Positions 1 to 7,944 of a stretch of DNA of 64,000 nt are shown here, in pieces (position 1 is the stretch's first letter; each line of letters starts with the position of its first letter). The DNA is taken from the NCBI GenBank assembly GCA_034928145.1, contig JAYFPE010000007.1:1-64000 (forward strand), read 5' to 3'. The stretch comes from Pelethousia sp034928145 (GTDB lineage: Bacteria; Bacillota; Clostridia; Christensenellales; CAG-138). Below the pieces are notes generated by a model. That model made no database searches. It was not told the DNA's origin and saw only the letters and a list, made by a program, of their open reading frames with translations. The position numbers were made by a program, and so were the translations under genes.

Positions 1-93
1 CGACATATGGAAGGCTCTCGCTGGGGGACGGTTCCCTATATGAGCATGAAGCATCTGCAGGAACAGGAGGTTGACGCCTTGCAGATCGGCTAA
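1..93 (+). CDS. C-terminal end of an unidentified protein (cut by window edge)
   Basis: An open frame enters from the left edge in frame 1 and stops with TAA at 91-93, giving 30 residues that end in LQEQEVDALQIG. The composition looks like ordinary protein. The upstream part is outside the window, so no family can be named. No good terminator follows at once; the nearest is the hairpin at 299-319. Confidence 0.35.
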   Translation, partial: RHMEGSRWGTVPYMSMKHLQEQEVDALQIG

Positions 94-219
94 CCGATAA
101 ACCAAGCGAGACAATTGTGCGAAAAACTATTGACGGTACCACGGGCAAACGACCCAAACCGTTCAAATCAAATACAATTTCGTGGGTTATCTAAGCTGAC
201 TTTGAGGCCATAAAAAAGC

Positions 220-250
220 ATTAGTGACCGCTGTAAAAACGGTCACTAAT
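220..250. repeat. perfect 11 bp inverted repeat
   Basis: ATTAGTGACCG (220-230) and CGGTCACTAAT (240-250) are exact reverse complements around a 9-base loop. No T-run follows on the plus strand, so it is a weak terminator candidate and could equally be an operator or an insertion-element end. The 94-436 stretch has no convincing gene; it holds this repeat, the hairpin at 299-319 and the repeat at 331-391. Confidence 0.6.
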
Positions 251-298
251 GGTTTGTCTAATGACGGTAATATTGATACAATTTCACGTTTACCCTTG

Positions 299-330
299 AT
301 GAAACCGCTCCGGTTTCATTTTTTATTTTG
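299..330 (+). terminator. rho-independent terminator
   Basis: A 9 bp perfect stem, ATGAAACCG (299-307) with CGGTTTCAT (311-319), has a 3-base loop and is followed by a T-rich tract. It is suited to end transcription coming from the left. Confidence 0.6.
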
Positions 331-391
331 CTGGTTGCATTTTAGCTTTTGCTGGTTTCAAATCCGAAAGGTGGTTGCACTTTTTCACGAT
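331..391. repeat. TGCA/CACGATA repeat, copy 1 (possible IS end)
   Basis: This stretch has two GGTTGCA units, the second leading into CACTTTTTCACGATA. The same motif order (GGTGCATTTT, then GTGCACCTTTTCACGATA) recurs at 7478-7520. Repeated terminal motifs of this sort are known in IS21-type elements, but no transposase is left here. That identification is a guess; the repetition itself is seen. Confidence 0.45.
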
Positions 392-436
392 AAGTCTACC
401 ATCAATATGCTTTTTATTATGTTCATGATGTTTCTT

Positions 437-1936
437 TTAAGCTATTGAAGCAGACGGCTTATTATCATTTCTGCAATCAATTAAGTATATAGAGTCATTA
501 ATCATATTTTCATAGCCAGCATCTATTACTATTTGCCGTGAGGTTAAATATTCACTTTCTGAAAAGTAAAAAATTGCAATTAAGCTTCCATCTGAGCAGT
601 TAGCTGCTTCATAAATCTTTACCTGCGTAAATACATGATCAAGTGTTGAATTACTGGCGAGCTTAAATTCAACAATATTCTGATTTTTTTGCCCGATTGA
701 AACAATAAAGTCAGCTTGTCCTCTGCCATTGTTAGGCTCTGCATCTACCTTGTAATTTGTTCCATACCATACAAAGCGAAATAATCTTTGCAAATCATTC
801 TCTTTTGCTATTTTTTCTCCCTTTACATATAAATTTTTATAGCCATCGCACTCTTCAATAATATGTTTGAAAAAAACAAGACGTTCTTTGGCTTCCTCTC
901 TGGCGGATTGGCTCTCATCAGTTGAATACCCATTTTGATTAAATAAAGAAATCAAGTTTTTGGAAGCTAATAATAATTTCTCTAACTGCTTATTTAGCTC
1001 TTGCATACATTGCAGTCTAATGTCATCAGTATCTGCTTCTCGCAACTTAATATAATAATCGTAAAGTTCAGGATATTCTTTAACAATTTCTTGAAATGCA
1101 TCTTTTTCAATTTTTTGAATCGATTTTTCTTTAATAGCTCGACGATTTCTTTTCTGATTCTCCTCATATCGCCGTACAGCTTCCCCAATATAGTTATTTA
1201 CGTAAGCTCTTAAAGTATCATTTTCTATCGCCGCACGAATACGCTCATGGCTGTTATAAAAATCATCTCTATTAATGGATGGCTCATCTTCGCGGAGAAT
1301 GTCGAAGGGGGTTAGCAAAACGTATTCAATTTTTCCTTTTTGATTAAAAACATATGGAAGTACATATTCTTTACTTACAAAGCTCTCTGTATCATAGTTA
1401 AAATATGCTTTTTCAACGGGAAGTGTTTTACATAGGTTTGGAGGAATATATTCTTTTGCAAAATTTTGGGTGTACTCACAAAGAAATCTTTTAATAAGAT
1501 TGACAGTTAAGTCGCTTATTTTATCTTTTCCACTACCTTCGTATAGCAACATAGCTTTCTCAATATGTTGTCCTTGTGAAATACCATGCGTATCAAGTGC
1601 AAATTCGATATTGTTGTAGAGAAATTGGGCATATTTTTTTCCCAAAGCAAGCCCTTTATTTCCGACCAAAGAAAAGCCGAACCAATTGTTTGGTATCTCA
1701 CTAAAATTGAACCATGCGTTTATTTCTTTACGGGATAACCCCTGTTTCGCTTTAGTGTATAAAAAATGGAAATATTGTATTATCTCTTTGTGTAATGCTT
1801 GATATTCTTTTTTATCACTATTGAAAATAAGCATGGGATCAATAAACAAAGGTATATCACAAACCAAAGAGATATCAATTGCACCATATGCTTTTATTAA
1901 CTCAGCATCAACGTTGAATTGTTCTGAAAAAAACAT
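437..1936 (-). CDS. large protein with C-terminal PD-(D/E)XK nuclease-like domain
   Basis: This 499-residue protein is the last gene of the XRE-ATPase-subtilase operon. The N-terminal 260 residues match no family I recognise. Residues about 255-360 are highly charged and probably helical. Near the C-terminus, D409 in the QADF stretch followed by E423-F-K425 fits the D...(D/E)xK core of the PD-(D/E)XK nuclease fold, with a Q-V-K-x-Y segment behind it. A nuclease acting on foreign or host DNA or RNA is inferred. The gap to the subtilase gene upstream is 85 bases, so it may have its own translation signal (GGGGG about 12 bases before ATG). AT-rich codon use matches its operon and differs from the phage. 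Confidence 0.7.
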   Translation of the reverse strand: MFFSEQFNVDAELIKAYGAIDISLVCDIPLFIDPMLIFNSDKKEYQALHKEIIQYFHFLYTKAKQGLSRKEINAWFNFSEIPNNWFGFSLVGNKGLALGKKYAQFLYNNIEFALDTHGISQGQHIEKAMLLYEGSGKDKISDLTVNLIKRFLCEYTQNFAKEYIPPNLCKTLPVEKAYFNYDTESFVSKEYVLPYVFNQKGKIEYVLLTPFDILREDEPSINRDDFYNSHERIRAAIENDTLRAYVNNYIGEAVRRYEENQKRNRRAIKEKSIQKIEKDAFQEIVKEYPELYDYYIKLREADTDDIRLQCMQELNKQLEKLLLASKNLISLFNQNGYSTDESQSAREEAKERLVFFKHIIEECDGYKNLYVKGEKIAKENDLQRLFRFVWYGTNYKVDAEPNNGRGQADFIVSIGQKNQNIVEFKLASNSTLDHVFTQVKIYEAANCSDGSLIAIFYFSESEYLTSRQIVIDAGYENMINDSIYLIDCRNDNKPSASIA

Positions 1937-2021
1937 GCTGATACCCCCAAAAATATTTTTTGATGATCAAAAGTGGGCAACTAATAATTTCAGTCCTAAA
2001 AAGATGTCCGCCTTATTTTGT

Positions 2022-4547
2022 TTATATCTGCACTTGAGTGCGCTCGCGGACTTGTTCACGAACTTTAGTCTTAGCACGAGCTTGTAATTTCTGACGTAGT
2101 TCAATATCTATGTCAGCATCGTATGAGAATGTGATAGCCAAAGCATATTGTTGCGGTGCACCAATATCAGGATGCTTGAATTTCTCTTTTCCTGTTACCA
2201 ATACATAAATATATGATTCATTACCCGGCCACAACAAATCAGCACCACCACGTTCACCTTTTTCCCAAACTCGTTGTTGTAATGTTGAATTCTGAATCTC
2301 AGTACAACCTGGGGCAAATGCTGCTCCGCATTTTTTTCGGAAATCTTCAATCATATTTTCCACATCTTCGTCCGCACCGGCTTCTTTCTTTGCGATGCAT
2401 GAAAGTAATGTATCTACTTCTATTCTTCTAAAAACCTCAAACCATAAACTATTAGCTATATATGCCTTTCTACTTAAACGTGTGGGAGGATTGTATGCGA
2501 ACCCAACTGCGATTCGCTTATTTCCTCTTATGCTAATAAACTCAGTAGGGACAGGAATTTTATATAAATGTAAAGAACGTAAGTCTAAGGAATCTTCAGC
2601 GAATAGAGTTACTTGATGTTCTCCAGAAAATAACACACTATCATCTATTTTCCCATAACCAACCAAACGTAGCCGTTGTTCTTGTCGTGGAGTTTTTGAT
2701 CCAGTAAACAGTGGATCTTTTGCGGAATCAACCCAATTACGCATGGCGGGCGTATATTTCGCAGAACTTGCCATTAATGCTCTGATGAGATTAGCAGAAG
2801 GTGGTTCACCAATTTGCGCTTCAAGAGCACGCTCTAATCTTGCAGCTACATGTGTTACATGTGGCGCAGAAAAGCTTGTCCCACACCAACCTTTAAATAT
2901 CTTGTCTGTAGTATTACTTAATGTTGGCTCTAAAAGAAGTCGGTCTCTGTCAAACCATCGATCTGTTCCTCTAGTCTGTTGACCTAATGCCAAATTACCT
3001 CCATAATCAACAAATTCCGGCTTGACTGCACCATTTACACCCTCACCAATTCGTGTAAATATCGATGGATAGTCTTTATCCCCGACTGAAAGACGTGTAA
3101 TAGCTGCTCTTGCATTGTCAGGCTCAGAATATCTCGTTATTGAACCAACGGTAATACCCAACGCTGTAGTGGATGGATCGATTAATCTATGTTCAGGAAG
3201 GAATAACTGGTCGCGGCATTTTTCCCACAACTCATTTCTGGATGAAAATTCAGGAATATTGGGATTGGCAACATTACCTGCACTGACAATAATGACAATA
3301 TCAAGCTCCCGTGCTAATTTATCCAGCAACTCAGCCCAAGGCATTTGCCGCCCACCATTATAAACATAATCTGCGTCGCCAGAGGATAAATTGAAAATAC
3401 GGCAGTGGTATTCCTCGTGAAAATATTCAATTGCTTCTTTAATTACTTGCTCTGGACGTTTGTCCTCAACATATTGAGTCGCACCATTTTCGTTATGCAT
3501 CACTTTTCCATTACATATGCGAACAAGTGGTTTAAAGCTGTCAGCAGTATTTGTATAATTAACAAAATTTCCATATGCAACAATACCAGCTACCCCTGTA
3601 CCATGTCCATTAAGGTCGGAAGAAGTACTTTCAGTTTGGTCAAAGTCTTCTTCACCTACAAGCAGAGAAGACAACAAACGATTTCCTGAAAAAACACCAG
3701 AATCCAGTACTGTGGCTAACGGTGCATTGTCGTCTAACGTGTCTTCAACGACTGGTTCGAACTCAACAGAGTATAGTTCACATTGCTCTATTGATATTGT
3801 ACCCATCGGGAAATCAACAGAGGCAATAATATCCATATCCAGCAAAGCGTTAAGAGTAAACTCATTCACAGATGCGCGGCCAAGCAATAGACTCGGCAAC
3901 TCAAATAAATCGCCAAGTAATGTACTCCCTTGTGTTCCTAATGCGGTTCTAATTTGCCGTTCAATTTCTGTTATTTTACGTCTGTCACCATTGTACCAAA
4001 CATCAATATTTACAATAAACATTCCGGATGGTAAAGGTTGTTCTGCCTCCAAGTGCCATTTCAGTCTCTGTCCATACCTGTCTTCACGCGATACGCGTCG
4101 AATTCCCTCTATACAAGCAAATAAGTCGCGCCGTTGGGCATATGTAAGGACACGATCTGACTGATCATCACTCTCCCACAGCGCACGCTCCTGTTCAAAG
4201 ACATCGATAGCTGCTTGATCTTCGAATTGAACAACAAGCCTTGAATTATTGGTGTTCGGGATTGAAACTTCTTCAACTAACCACACATGAAAACTATTGA
4301 GCATTCTATCAAGTATATCTGGGGATATAGCATCACTCAATATTTCAAGTACAAGCAGATTGTCTGTTTGAATCCCAATGTCCCTACGGTTATTCGAAAT
4401 TGATGTTATTGCTTGTGATAGTTCGCCTTTCAGAGTCTCGCCATGACTACCACGATTGCGAAATTGAGGGCGTGGCGGATGAGTATTTCGCCTAAATCTA
4501 TATGAGGCAGTTAAATCCTCTCTGACAATTTCAATATGATCAGCCAT
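2022..4547 (-). CDS. ietS: S8 subtilisin-like protease (IetS-type)
   Basis: This 841-residue protein carries a subtilase domain at about residues 275-570. All catalytic residues are present: D282 (VLDSGVF), H315 (NGHGTGVAG), oxyanion N425 (VSAGN) and S558 (CGTSFSAPHV). No signal peptide is seen, so it should act in the cytoplasm. The 270-residue N-terminal and about 270-residue C-terminal extensions suit a partner-controlled protease. It starts 24 bases after the AAA+ ATPase gene, with AGGAGG upstream of its ATG. The ATPase plus S8 protease pairing is the architecture described for the IetAS plasmid toxin-antitoxin pair and listed among phage-defence systems. Protease as effector and ATPase as controller is known for that family and inferred here. 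Confidence 0.8.
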   Translation of the reverse strand: MADHIEIVREDLTASYRFRRNTHPPRPQFRNRGSHGETLKGELSQAITSISNNRRDIGIQTDNLLVLEILSDAISPDILDRMLNSFHVWLVEEVSIPNTNNSRLVVQFEDQAAIDVFEQERALWESDDQSDRVLTYAQRRDLFACIEGIRRVSREDRYGQRLKWHLEAEQPLPSGMFIVNIDVWYNGDRRKITEIERQIRTALGTQGSTLLGDLFELPSLLLGRASVNEFTLNALLDMDIIASVDFPMGTISIEQCELYSVEFEPVVEDTLDDNAPLATVLDSGVFSGNRLLSSLLVGEEDFDQTESTSSDLNGHGTGVAGIVAYGNFVNYTNTADSFKPLVRICNGKVMHNENGATQYVEDKRPEQVIKEAIEYFHEEYHCRIFNLSSGDADYVYNGGRQMPWAELLDKLARELDIVIIVSAGNVANPNIPEFSSRNELWEKCRDQLFLPEHRLIDPSTTALGITVGSITRYSEPDNARAAITRLSVGDKDYPSIFTRIGEGVNGAVKPEFVDYGGNLALGQQTRGTDRWFDRDRLLLEPTLSNTTDKIFKGWCGTSFSAPHVTHVAARLERALEAQIGEPPSANLIRALMASSAKYTPAMRNWVDSAKDPLFTGSKTPRQEQRLRLVGYGKIDDSVLFSGEHQVTLFAEDSLDLRSLHLYKIPVPTEFISIRGNKRIAVGFAYNPPTRLSRKAYIANSLWFEVFRRIEVDTLLSCIAKKEAGADEDVENMIEDFRKKCGAAFAPGCTEIQNSTLQQRVWEKGERGGADLLWPGNESYIYVLVTGKEKFKHPDIGAPQQYALAITFSYDADIDIELRQKLQARAKTKVREQVRERTQVQI

Positions 4548-4571
4548 CCGCCATACCTCCTGTCGTTAGAA

Positions 4572-5567
4572 TTAATACTGTGTTTTGCGGAGCGATACAA
4601 GCTTCTCTTGTTTGAGGACAGCTTGCTCCACGTCTTTTTTTGTATACATACGGCGACCATCAAGAATACATTGTTTCATTATTGTATTGCAGACTTGCTC
4701 AATATCAGAGTGAGAAAAATCTGCCATATGTCCCATGAATTCAGAAATAACATAATCAGGTCCCTTAAATTGTTTGAGCTTAAGCGAGAATAGTTTTGCG
4801 CGCTCTGCATCGCTCGGCATATCGAATCGCAGGGTATTATCAAACCTTCGCCATATTGCATAGTCCAGCGACTGTTCGAAATTTGTTGCAGCAATGACAA
4901 GAGATTTTCCTTTAAAATTATCGAGCTGTTGTAAAAAGGTGTTGACTACGCGCTTGATTTCCCCGTGTTCATATCGATCGTTTCTACTTCTTGCAATTGC
5001 ATCAAATTCGTCAAAGAAGATAACGAAGCTATCGTTTTTTGCATAATCAAATACTTTACGTATGTTAGTCGCAGTTTCCCCTAAATACGACGAAATAACT
5101 GCATCGAAACGTACGTACAGCAATGGCAGCCCTATTTCAGAAGCGATAGCTTGTGCCGTTAGCGTTTTCCCGCATCCGGGAGGCCCATAGAATAAAACAC
5201 GCCTTGTTGGATAAACGCCGTTGCTAAGCAGAACATCCCAATTAGAAAACTCCTTGATTACTTGCTCCACCTGTTGAACGATTTCCGGTGCAGCAACGAT
5301 ATCTGACAAGTATTTTTCGGGGTATAATACCTCGAATAAAGAAGCTTCGCGCTCCTTATCCTTATAGGCCGATGTAGAATACGTTGACAATGGCCGCCTG
5401 GGCTGTGACGAACCATTATTAATGATCATTTTCAATTCATCGGCAAGAATACTGTGGTTTTTCTTTCTTTCATCTTCAATGATATCATTGGCAACCTTAA
5501 AGAAGGCCTCTCGGTCTTCTGCTTTAAAGCTGCTAAACAATTTTTTCAATAAATCAGCTCTGGCCAT
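4572..5567 (-). CDS. ietA: AAA+ ATPase (IetA-type), partner of the subtilase
   Basis: This 331-residue single-module AAA+ protein resembles the FtsH/spastin-like ATPases. Walker A is GPPGCGKT (128-135), Walker B is VIFFDEFD (182-189), sensor 1 is ATN (227-229) and an arginine-finger-like RRFD lies at 240-243. The first 80 residues are charged and helical and could bind the partner. It is the second gene of a four-gene minus-strand operon (XRE regulator, ATPase, protease, nuclease), with GGAG ahead of the ATG. Its likely role is ATP-dependent control of the neighbouring S8 protease, as in IetAS pairs. That role comes from the gene pairing, not from any residue specific to the system. Confidence 0.8.
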   Translation of the reverse strand: MARADLLKKLFSSFKAEDREAFFKVANDIIEDERKKNHSILADELKMIINNGSSQPRRPLSTYSTSAYKDKEREASLFEVLYPEKYLSDIVAAPEIVQQVEQVIKEFSNWDVLLSNGVYPTRRVLFYGPPGCGKTLTAQAIASEIGLPLLYVRFDAVISSYLGETATNIRKVFDYAKNDSFVIFFDEFDAIARSRNDRYEHGEIKRVVNTFLQQLDNFKGKSLVIAATNFEQSLDYAIWRRFDNTLRFDMPSDAERAKLFSLKLKQFKGPDYVISEFMGHMADFSHSDIEQVCNTIMKQCILDGRRMYTKKDVEQAVLKQEKLVSLRKTQY

Positions 5568-5607
5568 AATTACTCTCCTTTACGATCTTTTGGTCACTAG
5601 TGCTGTG

Positions 5608-5820
5608 TCACGATTCTTTTAGCTGCGTGATTATGTCTTTGGCAATATCGTGATCACTGCAATACTCCAAAAGTCGTATTTTTGCCAGTCGACTTGGAGA
5701 TGTATGGTCATTCTCCCAACGACTTATTGTTGAGAAACTGATACTAAGATCGTGGGCAAGCTGTTCTTGGGTAATCCCAAGTTGCCGCCTAATTTCTTTC
5801 AGAATCTCGCTTAAAGCCAT
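5608..5820 (-). CDS. XRE-family HTH regulator
   Basis: This 70-residue protein begins at the ATG preceded by GGAGGTGTATCTAAA; an in-frame ATG 12 codons upstream lacks such a site. A Cro/C1-type helix-turn-helix spans about residues 6-60 (Q-L-G-I-T-Q-E-Q-L, then S-I-S-F-S-T-I-S-R-W-E-N). It is the first gene of the defence operon, 40 bases before the ATPase, and most likely represses or times the operon. No effector domain is present. Confidence 0.85.
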   Translation of the reverse strand: MALSEILKEIRRQLGITQEQLAHDLSISFSTISRWENDHTSPSRLAKIRLLEYCSDHDIAKDIITQLKES

Positions 5821-5925
5821 TTTAGATACACCTCCATACAATATAATATAGCACATGCCATAGCAGATGACAAGTCTTAAGCAAAAAATTAATAACCATT
5901 GTCTGCTTCAACCTTGTTCCTGCAT

Positions 5926-6211
5926 TCATATTTTAATCCATTGATCTCCTATCATATTCACATTGATTTTCATACTGTTCTTGAATAAAAACGTAAAGTT
6001 GCCCGCAGAATCCATCGTGACTATATCCACGGTGCTGTACCATAGTTCATCGTCAAAAGCCTCGATGATACCGCCCCATCGCTTGAGATCGAAAAGAAAC
6101 CGCGCCATGCTTTCGCGCTTCACCGCCGTGCCAGTTTTTTATCCGTACCCGTGTCCAGCTGTTGTTTAGTGGTCTCGTATCGATCAACCAGTCGTTTACC
6201 GTTCTTGGTAT
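5926..6211 (-). pseudogene. decayed C-terminal part of a large serine recombinase
   Basis: The minus strand encodes a degenerate copy of the C-terminus of the recombinase at 14696-16297. VDRYETTKQQLD is followed, after a frameshift and stop, by MKRESMARFLFDLKRWGG and a DDELWYSTVD stretch matching DEELWYATVD of the intact gene. Similarity ends abruptly at about 6211, right where the IS3 element begins, so the insertion probably cut the gene. No function is expected. Confidence 0.75.
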
Positions 6212-6243
6212 AATGGATCTATTATAATATAGAGGATGTTTTT

Positions 6244-6456
6244 ATGAAATACACAGAATACCAGAAACACATCATTGTTTGGGAATATCATAGTGGCAAA
6301 AAGGCCATAGATCTTTGTAGTAAATATAGTATATCTAAAAGTACATTGTATAACTGGATTCATAAATACAGTGAAATAAAAGCAGATAATGGCGAAATAA
6401 TAACTGCCCAGCGATTATATCTTTTAGAAAAAACGAATTCATCGTCTAACAATTGA
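6244..6456 (+). CDS. IS3-family OrfA (HTH)
   Basis: This 70-residue protein has a helix-turn-helix of the transposase type (A-I-D-L-C-S-K-Y-S-I-S-K-S-T-L-Y-N-W). It is shorter than usual OrfA proteins of about 100 residues. The frame stops soon after a run of six A residues (6428-6433). The natural continuation (KRIHRLTIELEIW) lies in the frame of orfB, so a shift is needed for the fused transposase. Confidence 0.85.
   Translation: MKYTEYQKHIIVWEYHSGKKAIDLCSKYSISKSTLYNWIHKYSEIKADNGEIITAQRLYLLEKTNSSSNN
6427..6434 (+). other. A6 run between IS3 orfA and orfB (shift site)
   Basis: The frame of orfB is open upstream to this run. Removing one A joins YLLEK directly to RIHRLTIELE without a break. 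This is a +1 move, unlike the usual -1 programmed frameshift of IS3 elements. Either one A was gained by mutation or polymerase slippage on the run restores the product. Confidence 0.55.
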
Positions 6457-6529
6457 ACTTGAAATCTGGCGTAAATGTAAATGCACTATCGATTCACAAT
6501 TATCACAAAAACTTGTAGCAATAGAAAAT

Positions 6530-7369
6530 TTGCATGAAGAGTACGGTGTTCATGCGTGTTGCCGTGTTTTAGAAGTGAGGCGCTCTACCTTTTATCATTA
6601 TTTATTCCGAAGTCCGGAGCAAACTCTGTTTGAAAAAGAAGATGAAATATACAAGCCTATTATTAAAGAAATATTTGACGAGGCTAAAGGACGCATTGGT
6701 TCAAAAAATATTCGTGCAGTTATGCTAACTCGTGGATATAGCATAAGCCCAGAGCGCGTCAGTCGGTTAATGAAAGAAATGGAACTCGTCTGCGTATCCG
6801 CTAAGAAAAAAATCAAATATAATTTCACGTCCAAAAACAATTTCAGAAACAATACGCTGAAGAGACAATTTGACACTGAACGGCCAAATAGCATTTGGGT
6901 CAGTGACATCACTGCATTGTACGTTAACTATAAACCTTATTACCTTTGTGCCATTATTGATCTTTACTCACGAAAAGTCATATCATATTCCATCGCCAAC
7001 AATCAAGAAACACCTATGGTTTTAGAGGCATTTAAAGATGCGTATAAAAAAAGGAGGTATCCTAATGATCTAATATTCCATAGCGATCAAGGCAGCCAAT
7101 ACACTTCTTATAAGTTTCGAAAGTATTTAAGGGATAAGCGGGTAAAACAATCCTTTTCGAACCCCGGTTCTCCCCATGATAATGCTGTGGCCGAATCGTT
7201 CTTTCGCACTTTAAAAGCAGAAGAAATCTATCATCATTTTTATCAAACAGCAGATGAGTTATATCAATCTATTGCTGAATACATAGAGTTCTTCAATCAT
7301 AAAAGGCCTCATCAAAAATTCAAATATCGGACACCAGATCAAGTGGAAGAGAATTATTTCAAGGCATAG
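6530..7369 (+). CDS. IS3-family OrfB transposase (DDE integrase core)
   Basis: This 279-residue protein starts at a TTG, but its frame reads back to 6431. The N-terminal HTH_21-type part (YGVHACCRVLEVRRSTFY) precedes an rve integrase core. The DDE residues are visible: D in WVSDITALYV, D in FHSDQGSQYT, and E in NAVAESFFRTLK. A tail of the rve_3 type (FFNHKRPHQ) closes it. The catalytic part is intact, so activity depends on the orfA/orfB shift. Confidence 0.9.
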   Translation: MHEEYGVHACCRVLEVRRSTFYHYLFRSPEQTLFEKEDEIYKPIIKEIFDEAKGRIGSKNIRAVMLTRGYSISPERVSRLMKEMELVCVSAKKKIKYNFTSKNNFRNNTLKRQFDTERPNSIWVSDITALYVNYKPYYLCAIIDLYSRKVISYSIANNQETPMVLEAFKDAYKKRRYPNDLIFHSDQGSQYTSYKFRKYLRDKRVKQSFSNPGSPHDNAVAESFFRTLKAEEIYHHFYQTADELYQSIAEYIEFFNHKRPHQKFKYRTPDQVEENYFKA

Positions 7370-7374
7370 AAATA

Positions 7375-7423
7375 GCGGCAGTAAATTGGACTTTCCAGAA
7401 AAATCTGTCCAATATACTGCCGC
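7375..7423. repeat. long palindrome at right end of the IS3 element
   Basis: GCGGCAGTAAATTGGA pairs with the reverse complement of TCCAATATACTGCCGC with one mismatch. The loop region is CTTTCCAGAAAAATCTG. A second palindrome with the same TTGGACTTTCCAGAAA core but different stem bases lies at 12246-12293. It may be an IS end, a terminator, or both. Confidence 0.7.
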
Positions 7424-7477
7424 CATATCAAAACCGCGCGGGTGCATTTTTTATCTTTATGGATGCATCTCTGTTTT

Positions 7478-7520
7478 TGCGGGTGCATTTTCAGCAGGGG
7501 GTGTGCACCTTTTCACGATA
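7478..7520. repeat. TGCA/CACGATA repeat, copy 2
   Basis: GCGGGTGCATTTT and GTGTGCACCTTTTCACGATA repeat the motif order seen at 331-391. The two copies enclose the defence operon, recombinase remnant and IS3 element, suggesting the island arrived or was rearranged through a shared element. Confidence 0.45.
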
Positions 7521-7539
7521 GATTTGCGGAAGCGGGATA

Positions 7540-7935
7540 CTACAAAGTATAAAGCCTTTCCTTGAGAGATAGAATATTGCTTTCAATCCGCCTTATAACC
7601 TTAATAAATTCCTCGTCGCTTTTGCCCGTTGGATCATCCAGCCCCCAATCTTCGCGGTGTTTGCAGGGTAGATATGGGCATTCGACATTGCAGCCCATTG
7701 TAATAACAACATCAACAGGCGGGATATCAGACAGGAGTTTGCTATGCTGTGTGGCTTCCATGTCAATACCATAAAGCTGCTTCATCAGCCGCACGGCATC
7801 CTGATTGATTTGCGGCTTCGTTTCTGTTCCCGCCGAATAGCTTTCAAAAGCATCACCGGCAAGATACCGCCCCAGCGCCTCCGCTATCTGACTGCGACAG
7901 GAATTATGAACACAAATAAATGCGACTTTTATCAT
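7540..7935 (-). CDS. arsC: arsenate reductase ArsC (low-MW phosphatase type)
   Basis: This 131-residue cytoplasmic enzyme reduces arsenate to arsenite for export. The P-loop CVHNSCRS near the N-terminus supplies the first catalytic cysteine. Two further cysteines in GCNVECPYLPC fit the thioredoxin-coupled mechanism, and DDPTGKSDEEF matches the conserved D-P loop. It is the last gene of the ars operon, 9 bases after arsA. Length and motifs are normal. Confidence 0.95.
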   Translation of the reverse strand: MIKVAFICVHNSCRSQIAEALGRYLAGDAFESYSAGTETKPQINQDAVRLMKQLYGIDMEATQHSKLLSDIPPVDVVITMGCNVECPYLPCKHREDWGLDDPTGKSDEEFIKVIRRIESNILSLKERLYTL

Positions 7936-7944
7936 TTTCCCTCC

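Larger units (their letters stand above)
6216..7412 (+). mobile_element. IS3-family insertion sequence
   Basis: The element holds orfA and orfB. The left edge is set where similarity to the recombinase remnant stops; the right edge is set at the TGTCCA of the palindrome at 7375-7423. Both proposed ends begin TGGA when read inward, but the terminal repeats are otherwise poor, so the limits may be off by tens of bases. No clear target duplication was found. Confidence 0.7.
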
